Shown here one piece after another: positions 1 through 5,289 of a stretch of 9,775 nucleotides of DNA; positions within the stretch are counted from its first letter, which is position 1; the number at the start of each line of letters is the position of its first letter. The notes beneath the pieces were generated by a model, which searched no databases, was not told the origin of the DNA, and saw only the letters and a list, made by a program, of their open reading frames with translations. The DNA is from CAZWUK01 sp964636685 (GTDB lineage Bacteria; Bacillota; Clostridia; Christensenellales; CAG-138). The translations under genes were made by a program, and so were the position numbers. The DNA lies in contig CAZWUK010000077.1 of NCBI GenBank assembly GCA_964636685.1, positions 1 through 9,775 on the forward strand. The letters are read 5' to 3'.

Positions 1-90
1 GCTTCACTCACAAGCGGCGAGCTCCCCTCGCCCGCGGAGCGGCAGCTCGCCTTCCCCGACATCATGCCGCTCGCGCTGACCACCGCGTAG
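1..90 (+). CDS. 3' end of an unidentified plus-strand gene (partial)
   Basis: A reading frame open from the first base ends in TAG at 88-90, giving 29 residues that finish in DIMPLALTTA. I do not recognise the family. Support for its being real is that almost every third codon position is G or C, as in the other genes here, and that a strong plus-strand intrinsic terminator begins 28 nt after the stop. The gene would converge on the DUF4956 gene. The minus strand is also open across much of this stretch, so a minus-strand reading cannot be excluded on coding potential alone; the terminator orientation decides for plus. No function can be assigned from 29 residues. Confidence 0.45.
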   Translation, partial: ASLTSGELPSPAERQLAFPDIMPLALTTA

Positions 91-117
91 CGCATCGATC
101 ACAGCATACCGCATACG

Positions 118-155
118 AAGGCCCGCGCGGGGGAACGCCACCGCGCGGGCCTTTT
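118..155 (+). terminator. Intrinsic terminator, plus strand
   Basis: A perfect 13-bp GC-rich stem (118-130 pairs with 141-153) with a 10-nt loop runs directly into TTTT (152-155). The A residues at the foot of the left arm pair with the first T residues of the tract. It lies 28 nt after the plus-strand stop at 90. Read on the minus strand the stem is followed by only TT and then CG, so it is mainly a plus-strand terminator, though the stem could also slow transcription arriving from the DUF4956 gene. The remaining sequence from 156 to 234 shows no gene. Confidence 0.85.
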
Positions 156-234
156 CTGCCAAAATAATGACGATGTAACAATGCGGGGTTACCCTGTGTG
201 GTACGTCCGCCGTGTAACGGTTTTTTGCGCCGGG

Positions 235-891
235 CTAGGAGAGCAGGTCGCCCTGATGCGCCACGAGCGTCGCGTCGAACACGCCCGTCACGCGCAGGAA
301 CTTATCGACAAAGTCGGTGTCCGATTCGCGGATGCGCAGCTCGACCGTCAGCTCGATGCCGTCGCGCTGGACCGTCTTGGACTTGACGTGCGCGCGCGGG
401 ATCTGCTTGATGAGCTGCTTGATCTGCGCGGAGGCGCGCTCGTCAAAGTGCAGGATGAGCAGGTAGGGCACGGCGTTCTTGCCCTTGATGCTCGTGATAA
501 CGCGCATCACGACGCCGATCACGAGCGCGCCGCTCAGCCCGACGTCCACAAAGCCCGCGCCGAGCGCAAGCCCCTCTCCCACGGCCCAGAACATGAACAC
601 CGTGTCGATGGGGTCCTTGATGGCGGTACGGAAACGCACGATGGACAGTGCGCCGACCATGCCGAGCGACAGCGTGAGGTTGGACGAGATCAGCATGATG
701 ACCAGCGCCGACACCATCGTCAGCAAGATCAGGCTGATATTGAACGAACGCGAATACACCACGCCCGCGAAGGTCTTTTTATAGATAAAATACAGAAACG
801 CGCCGATGGCCAGCGCCAGCACCAGTGTCAGAACCACCTGCAAGGGATTGAGTGTGCTGGAAAACAGTTCGCCAATGTTGAATGAAGTCAC
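235..891 (-). CDS. DUF4956 family multi-pass membrane protein
   Basis: This 218-residue protein has about four hydrophobic segments (roughly residues 17-37, 51-70, 97-113 and 116-132), plus a glycine-rich, possibly re-entrant stretch at 72-86. The core GALSIVRFRTAIKDP (80-94) is the sequence by which I recognise DUF4956. Residues 140-218 are soluble and look like alternating strands and helices (for example VPYLLILHFD, then an amphipathic helix, then ELTVELRIRE). This suggests a small ferredoxin/ACT-like regulatory domain on the cytosolic side. The start is GTG at 891, supported by AAAGGAGG at 898-905, five nt away; no competing ATG is nearby. It is the last gene of the CotH-VTC cluster. The biochemical function of the family is unknown to me; a transport or membrane-scaffold role with the VTC enzyme is inference from position only. 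Confidence 0.85.
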   Translation of the reverse strand: MTSFNIGELFSSTLNPLQVVLTLVLALAIGAFLYFIYKKTFAGVVYSRSFNISLILLTMVSALVIMLISSNLTLSLGMVGALSIVRFRTAIKDPIDTVFMFWAVGEGLALGAGFVDVGLSGALVIGVVMRVITSIKGKNAVPYLLILHFDERASAQIKQLIKQIPRAHVKSKTVQRDGIELTVELRIRESDTDFVDKFLRVTGVFDATLVAHQGDLLS

Positions 892-897
892 GGGAAT

Positions 898-905
898 CCT
901 CCTTT
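898..905 (-). promoter_or_regulatory. Ribosome binding site deciding the GTG start of the DUF4956 gene
   Basis: On the minus strand AAAGGAGG sits six nt or less before GTG (889-891). It is close to the ideal anti-16S match and is the reason for accepting the GTG start. It lies only 13 nt downstream of the perfect hairpin at 919-948. Confidence 0.8.
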
Positions 906-918
906 ATTTCACTTCCTC

Positions 919-948
919 CTTCTTTTCTTTCACGAGAAAGAAAAGAAG
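919..948 (-). repeat. Perfect 13-bp inverted repeat (hairpin) upstream of the DUF4956 gene
   Basis: The pyrimidine-rich arm 919-931 (CTTCTTTTCTTTC) is exactly complementary to 936-948, leaving a 4-nt loop (932-935). In the minus-strand transcript this stem lies in the leader just before the Shine-Dalgarno site. It has no U-tract, so it is not a classical terminator. It could stabilise or protect the downstream message after processing, or be the boundary of the adjacent repeat element. The right arm overlaps the first unit of the 75-bp tandem repeat. Confidence 0.75.
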
Positions 949-1106
949 CAAAAGAAAGCGGTGTGGCAATGGGTTTTATTTACCTTTTCTGCTAGCTTCT
1001 GCCTGTTTCTCAAGAAAGAAGAAGCAAAAGAAAGCGGTGTGGCAATGGGGTTTCTTTGTCTGCCAGCTATCTTCTGCCTGCTTCTCAAAAAGAAGAAGCA
1101 AAAGAA
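930..1106. repeat. Tandem repeat of about 75 bp, at least 2.3 copies, running into an assembly gap
   Basis: Three copies of the anchor GAAGCAAAAGAA start at 945, 1021 and 1095, spaced 76 and 74 nt. Units 1 (930-1005) and 2 (1006-1080) share an identical 29-nt block (945-973 and 1021-1049) and end in the same TTCTGCCTG. Between these the units diverge. Unit 3 (1081-1106) is cut off by the N run. The units are A/G-rich in one half and T/C-rich in the other. No convincing promoter or gene is seen here; the short open frames across it look like low-complexity translations of the repeat. The true copy number is unknown because of the gap. Confidence 0.8.
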
Positions 1107-1206
1107 NNNNNNNNNNNNNNNNNNNNNNNNNNNNNNNNNNNNNNNNNNNNNNNNNNNNNNNNNNNNNNNNNNNNNNNNNNNNNNNNNNNNNNNNNNNNNN
1201 NNNNNN
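1107..1206. other. Assembly gap (100 N)
   Basis: Exactly 100 N, a typical scaffolding placeholder, follow directly on the tandem repeat. The repeat probably broke the assembly, so the real spacing between the VTC-domain gene and the DUF4956 gene is not known and could hide more repeat units or a small gene. The 16 bases after the gap (1207-1222) do not obviously continue the repeat unit. Confidence 0.95.
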
Positions 1207-1222
1207 GGCAAGAAGTAGTTTC

Positions 1223-1249
1223 TCCGCCGAAAACCCTGTTTTCGGCGGA
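1223..1249 (-). terminator. Perfect 12-bp stem-loop just after the VTC-domain gene; possible weak terminator
   Basis: Arm 1223-1234 (TCCGCCGAAAAC) pairs perfectly with 1238-1249 around a 3-nt loop, starting 2 nt beyond the TAA stop of the VTC-domain gene on the minus strand. The stem is followed in the transcript by GAGAAACTACTTCTT rather than a clean U-run, so efficient rho-independent termination is doubtful. It may instead be a 3'-end-protecting hairpin or a copy of a dispersed intergenic palindrome. If it does terminate, the DUF4956 gene would need its own promoter inside the repeat or gap. Confidence 0.5.
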
Positions 1250-1251
1250 TC

Positions 1252-1953
1252 TTAGAACTCATACTGCCGGCAGAAAACGTACTTGCTTGCCGCCGTACGC
1301 TGCGCGGCGTTCATCTGCACAAGCGTCTGAATATAGGCGGGCAGATACCGATTGAACTTGATCTCGAGCACCATGCAGTTTTTCAGCTCCCATACGGGGA
1401 ACGTCGGAATATTGGGGTTGAACAGATCCGTTGCGCGAAGCCCTGTCCGAATGTTTTTGTCAAACGTCACCCGAACCTCCTCGTCATGGAACACATACGG
1501 CTCGCGCGTGTAGTCCACGATCACCTTGGGCTTGATGCAGCGCGTGCGCAGTATGCCGTACATCTGCCTTGCAAACGGTTCCTCCCGATCCAGCAAAAAC
1601 AGGTAGTTGCCCGCCAAAAGCTCGTCGCATTCCTCGCGGGTCAGTCCCACGCTGTCCTTTTTGATATACTGCCCGCTCTTGTGCTTTCGCTCCAGCTTAA
1701 TCGCCTGATCGGAATAATTATAAATCCGAATGCGGTACTTGTCACGGTCTTCGATTCCCGTTACCTTTTCCCAGAGCGCGCCGTCATACGGATCGTCAAA
1801 ATAGAGGCTTCGGATCAGGTATTCGCCGCCGTTTTTTTTAGCATACGAATCCTGCTGCATGGCGTGCTTGAGCCGCGCAGACAGGATCGCGTGTTCGCCC
1901 TCGTCGATAATATACTTCAGCTCATGCCGGTAGGGTTTTCCAGTCAGTGCCAT
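1252..1953 (-). CDS. VTC-domain polyphosphate polymerase (triphosphate tunnel enzyme)
   Basis: At 233 residues this protein is essentially a lone VTC domain. In eukaryotic Vtc4 this fold makes polyphosphate from ATP inside a beta-barrel lined with basic and acidic residues. The tunnel-strand motifs appear in order: RHELKY (9-14), RSLYFD (48-53), KYRIRIYN (72-79), LERKHK (87-92), DYTREPY (147-153), VRVTFD (160-165) and LEIKFN (196-201). These carry the alternating R/K and E residues expected for phosphate and metal binding. There is no membrane segment and no SPX domain. The ATG at 1953 follows the CotH stop by 15 nt with AGAAGGAAG as the ribosome site, so the two genes are surely co-transcribed. 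Polyphosphate synthesis is inferred from the family; some bacterial members are untested. An A8 tract (1832-1839) lies early in the gene. Confidence 0.9.
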   Translation of the reverse strand: MALTGKPYRHELKYIIDEGEHAILSARLKHAMQQDSYAKKNGGEYLIRSLYFDDPYDGALWEKVTGIEDRDKYRIRIYNYSDQAIKLERKHKSGQYIKKDSVGLTREECDELLAGNYLFLLDREEPFARQMYGILRTRCIKPKVIVDYTREPYVFHDEEVRVTFDKNIRTGLRATDLFNPNIPTFPVWELKNCMVLEIKFNRYLPAYIQTLVQMNAAQRTAASKYVFCRQYEF

Positions 1954-1968
1954 CGGTTACTTCCTTCT

Positions 1969-4900
1969 TCATCCTTCCGTGGTCGCCGCAAGCGTCGTCA
2001 CACGGCCAAAGAGACTCGTCATCTCCGCGTCGGAAAGGGAAAAATAGTTTTGCACGTACTTGAGATAGTAATCGGGGTAATTCTTCGCGTACGCGCGGAT
2101 ATTGTCGCAGTGCTGTCCCCAGCTTGTCATGCTGATGCCGTCCCAAAGCGACTCGTCATACTGCATCTCATTATAGATGTTATTTTGCAATTCGTCCACC
2201 TTCGCCAATATCTTGTCGGTGGTGAACACCTCGTTGAACATCAACGCGCATTTTTGCAGGAATATCTGCTTAAATTCCGCGTTTTGCAGCAGCGCGCGGG
2301 AGAGCACGGTGGAATAGGTTTTGGCGTTTCCGTGTCCTTCCACATGGAAATACTTGCTGAAAAAGTCGCGCCGGTAGCCTGTGCTGTAGGTATCCGATTC
2401 TTTGTCATTGCGGTTCATCGCCCAGTCAAAATCATAAAGAATCCAGCGCCATTTATTGTCCGTTTCACTGGTGCGCCAGAATTTGATGTTGCCGGTATCC
2501 GTATTGCCAACCAATATTTCAATGGCGCAATAGGTTGCAAAGTTCTCCACGTCCACCAGCGATTTGACATACTCATAGTTGCTGGCATTGGACAAGTCGT
2601 TGTTCTTGCAGTAGTTGACCAGCGCGATATAATCGTTGAGTCCCTTGCTGGTCGGGTCGTAGACGATGCCGTATTCGTTGGTCGCGTTGCCCTTGAGCAT
2701 CTGGATCGCGTCCGGGTTATTGAGCCCGAAATAGGAGGCGACAAAGTAGCGGGTCAGCTTCTCTCGGAGATTATACACGCCAAAATACTGTCCGTTGAGA
2801 TACACAACCACCTGGCGGTACGCCTGTACCGCAATGCCGAGATCCGCGTCGTCCACCAGTCCCGTAATCAGAATATCGCGGATCTTGGAAAAGGTCGAGT
2901 CCATGGCGGACGCGCGAAGAATAACCGATTTATAGTCCGTATATTCGCGGTTTTTAAAAAACTGGTGGTGGAACATGTTCGGGCCGTAGCCAGACCGCGC
3001 AATCAGCGCAAAGCCCTTTTGCTGCTGATTCCTTGAAAAGTCGCCAAAGATGCGGACGATCGAATCCGAGCCGTATTCAAAGGTTCCCGTTTCGTCGATC
3101 ACATCAAAGTGCGCGCTGCGCTCCCAGTTTCTGCCCAGCGGATCGGGGTGCGACTTGGGTTGTGCGCAAAAATTCGTCAGGTTCCAGTTGGGATCGTTCA
3201 TGCCCGCGGTCATCACGGTGTCCGTCGCAGCTTGCCCGGAGGCTGCCGCAAACGCGCTGCCGACCACATAGATGCCGATCTCGGGATCCCAGAGGTTTTT
3301 GGGGTCTGTCACCACGCTGACGATGGAAAGGTTTGTCGCGTGGTTCTGCGTCGTATTTTCACCGGTCACGACAAAATAGCTTGCCGTGGCGATATCGCTC
3401 TGGTACAGCGACAGCGTGGAAAACGCCCGCGCGCGCAAAACGGTGTTTTTCCCCACCGTGAGCGGCCCGCCGTACTGCTGAGAATTCTGCGTCGGCTCCG
3501 ATCCGTCGAGCGTATAGCGCACCACGCAGTTTTCCGGCACGGTGATCGATACGCTCTGTGCGCTGGTATACACGCCCGTGGCAAGCTCGATGGTCGGCAT
3601 CTCGGCATAGCCGCTCGCGCCGTTGGTGTTGGCGGAGCCGGGTGTTGCCGTGGTGTAATACATCAATTGCGACCCGGTGCGCCCGTAGGATACGTCCGCA
3701 TGCCCCGCGCCCATCTGTAATTTATCGGTCAGCTCCGCCTCCGGCGTAAACAGAAACAGCGAGCAGCCGCTGGACGTCAGACCGAAATTCGTCTCTAGAT
3801 TTTTTTTTTGCGTGTCGGTCACGTTCCTGCCCGACGCCAACACTACCTTATATTCGCCGGGGCCGATACTGACGTCCGGAAAGACCCATTTTGCGGGGTT
3901 CTTCGCGTTGTTGGAGAGCGCGTAGCCCGCAAGGTTTACCGCCTGCCCGGATTGGTTATACACTTCGATCCAGTCGTAATACTGTCCGGTTTCATCGGCG
4001 TAGCTTTTGACATTGGCGTTCATCGCCTCCGAGAGGATAATCGCGCCCTTGCCGTAATTCTGCGTTGCCTGAAACGCCATCACGCCGGACTGGTTATTGG
4101 CATAGCCGGGCGTCGGCTGGCTGGTCAGCGCAAAGTCTCCCGTACCGTCCGGCACACGCGCCATGCTGATGTCCGTTTCCATACGGGTATAGCTGTAGCT
4201 GTCCAATATCTTTCCCGCTTTGTTGGAAAACACCACGCTCTCCTGATAGGCGGCAAGGCCAAAGGGCGCTTCCAGCTGCGTGGTAGAGTCGGTCGTGCGC
4301 CCGGTGCAGTAGATCAAAAGCGTCGAATAGCCCTTGATCGTCACACCGTCGGGGATCACAAATTTCAGCGGCTGCGCTTCATCGTCCGAAACGCCGCAGC
4401 CGGAAAGGTCAATATCCTGCCCGGTGGTGTTATACAGCTCGATCCAGTCGCAGTAGCTGCCGTCCGGCCCCACGAGCGTGGAGGCGTTGGACGCCATAAA
4501 TTCATTGATATAGACGCCGATGGATTCGTTTGCAGCGGCGGTCAGCGTGCCGATAAACGTCGCCGCGCCTTCCTCAGTATTCGGATAGCCGGGACTGGGC
4601 TTGGATTCTGCCCACTGTCCGGCCTCGTCCCTTGCCAGCGTCGCGCCCGAGGCGACCGCCTTGAGCTGGATGCTGTCGATGACCTTGCCGTTGACCGTGG
4701 TCAGCACCACCGCGTCCGAAGCGGAGAGCTTAAAAGGCGCGTGCAGGCTGCCCTCGTCGCTGCCCGAGCAGAATACTACAAGGTAGCCGTTGGCCGGAAC
4801 GGAGGTTCCCGCCGGGAACGTCCACTTGGCAGCCGAAGCAATGTCGTCACCGAGTCCGTAGCCGCCGATGTCCACCGCGTGGTCGGATTTGTTATGGATT

Positions 4901-5118
4901 TCCACCCAGTCCGGAAAATCGCCGTTTTCATCCGGCACTGTTCCCTTGTTGCTGGTCATGACCTCGGAGATCTCCACGTCCGCTTCCACCGCGGCGCCGC
5001 TTGTGCTCTTGGTCAGATAGATAATCGTCGCAACGACACAGGCGCCCAGCAGTATGAATGCCAGAATCGCCCGGGATGCACCGGATTTTTTTCTTCTTCT
5101 CTTTCTTTGAGACGCCAA
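1969..5118 (-). CDS. Membrane-anchored CotH-type kinase with three lamin-tail domains
   Basis: The 1049-residue protein has a basic N-terminus (RKRRRKK, 5-11), one membrane helix (about 17-36) and a large outside part. Three lamin-tail-like domains follow (about 45-175, 200-340, 358-495), each with the DW[VI]E[ILV][HY]N core at 70-76, 224-230 and 382-388. Next is a chitobiase C-terminal-like beta domain (508-583, RYTLDGSEPT). Last is the CotH kinase-like domain (about 594-1030). CotH motifs seen are VRIFGDFSRNQQQKG (688-702, candidate nucleotide-binding K701), VYNLREK (781-787), NTDTGN (872-877) and YDFDWAMN (895-902, likely metal-binding Asp). B. subtilis CotH phosphorylates spore-coat proteins; the substrate here is unknown. 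The start is TTG with AGAAGGAG nine nt upstream; an in-frame TAA directly precedes it, so no earlier start is possible. It is the first gene of the cluster. Confidence 0.9.
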   Translation of the reverse strand: MASQRKRRRKKSGASRAILAFILLGACVVATIIYLTKSTSGAAVEADVEISEVMTSNKGTVPDENGDFPDWVEIHNKSDHAVDIGGYGLGDDIASAAKWTFPAGTSVPANGYLVVFCSGSDEGSLHAPFKLSASDAVVLTTVNGKVIDSIQLKAVASGATLARDEAGQWAESKPSPGYPNTEEGAATFIGTLTAAANESIGVYINEFMASNASTLVGPDGSYCDWIELYNTTGQDIDLSGCGVSDDEAQPLKFVIPDGVTIKGYSTLLIYCTGRTTDSTTQLEAPFGLAAYQESVVFSNKAGKILDSYSYTRMETDISMARVPDGTGDFALTSQPTPGYANNQSGVMAFQATQNYGKGAIILSEAMNANVKSYADETGQYYDWIEVYNQSGQAVNLAGYALSNNAKNPAKWVFPDVSIGPGEYKVVLASGRNVTDTQKKNLETNFGLTSSGCSLFLFTPEAELTDKLQMGAGHADVSYGRTGSQLMYYTTATPGSANTNGASGYAEMPTIELATGVYTSAQSVSITVPENCVVRYTLDGSEPTQNSQQYGGPLTVGKNTVLRARAFSTLSLYQSDIATASYFVVTGENTTQNHATNLSIVSVVTDPKNLWDPEIGIYVVGSAFAAASGQAATDTVMTAGMNDPNWNLTNFCAQPKSHPDPLGRNWERSAHFDVIDETGTFEYGSDSIVRIFGDFSRNQQQKGFALIARSGYGPNMFHHQFFKNREYTDYKSVILRASAMDSTFSKIRDILITGLVDDADLGIAVQAYRQVVVYLNGQYFGVYNLREKLTRYFVASYFGLNNPDAIQMLKGNATNEYGIVYDPTSKGLNDYIALVNYCKNNDLSNASNYEYVKSLVDVENFATYCAIEILVGNTDTGNIKFWRTSETDNKWRWILYDFDWAMNRNDKESDTYSTGYRRDFFSKYFHVEGHGNAKTYSTVLSRALLQNAEFKQIFLQKCALMFNEVFTTDKILAKVDELQNNIYNEMQYDESLWDGISMTSWGQHCDNIRAYAKNYPDYYLKYVQNYFSLSDAEMTSLFGRVTTLAATTEG

Positions 5119-5139
5119 TTATAAATACTCCTTCTCCAT
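5119..5139 (-). other. Six-codon mini-ORF ending immediately before the TTG start of the CotH gene
   Basis: On the minus strand ATG GAG AAG GAG TAT TTA TAA runs from 5139 to 5119 in the same frame as the CotH gene, and its stop codon touches the TTG start. The ribosome binding site of the CotH gene (5128-5135) lies inside it. The mini-ORF has no obvious Shine-Dalgarno site of its own. It may be chance, or could feed terminating ribosomes to the weak TTG start. Confidence 0.3.
5128..5135 (-). promoter_or_regulatory. Ribosome binding site deciding the TTG start of the CotH gene
   Basis: AGAAGGAG on the minus strand, nine nt before TTG (5116-5118). No ATG or GTG start with comparable support exists upstream, because an in-frame stop lies at 5119-5121. 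The next in-frame Met codon (residue 54) lies beyond the basic N-terminus and membrane helix. Confidence 0.75.
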
Positions 5140-5195
5140 GTTGCCAAACTGCACGTCAAAAAAGCCCGCGTTGTCCGTCACAGTTTGTTCAGTTT

Positions 5196-5224
5196 ATCAT
5201 ACGCCGTCCGCGCTTCCTAGTAAA
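5196..5224 (-). promoter_or_regulatory. Probable sigma-A-type promoter of the CotH-VTC-DUF4956 cluster
   Basis: On the minus strand a -35 box TTTACT (5219-5224, four of six consensus matches) is separated by exactly 17 nt from a -10 box TATGAT (5196-5201, five of six). Transcription would start near 5189, giving a leader of about 70 nt before the TTG start. It lies in the 171-nt spacer between the CCA-adding enzyme gene and the CotH gene. I see no clear intrinsic terminator in that spacer, so some read-through from upstream is possible. A sporulation sigma factor site cannot be judged reliably by eye. Confidence 0.55.
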
Positions 5225-5289
5225 AACGCACATTATTCACAATTATTTTGCTCTTACCGCACCTTTCTTATCGCCGTTTTTTGCGCGGA

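Noticed and set aside
205..228. Small CCGT-ACGG hairpin followed by six T as a second terminator
   Set aside because: The stem has only four pairs with a three-base loop, too weak for a terminator, and the strong 13-bp terminator already lies upstream.
930..1106. CRISPR array
   Set aside because: The period is about 75 bp with diverging interiors and only 2.3 copies seen. There are no equal-length unique spacers between short identical repeats, and no cas gene is present.
806..1262. Short open frames over the repeat and N run on both strands
   Set aside because: They are Lys/Phe/Ser-rich translations of the tandem repeat and of N; no start with a ribosome site and no conserved-looking sequence.
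1486..3036. 516-residue open frame on the plus strand
   Set aside because: It is antisense to the CotH and VTC genes, whose motifs are clear. Its translation is rich in R, H and V with no recognisable domain, as expected of a shadow frame in GC-rich DNA.
3808..5124. 438-residue open frame on the plus strand
   Set aside because: It lies antisense to the lamin-tail part of the CotH gene. No domain or ribosome site was seen and its composition is typical of a complementary-frame artefact.
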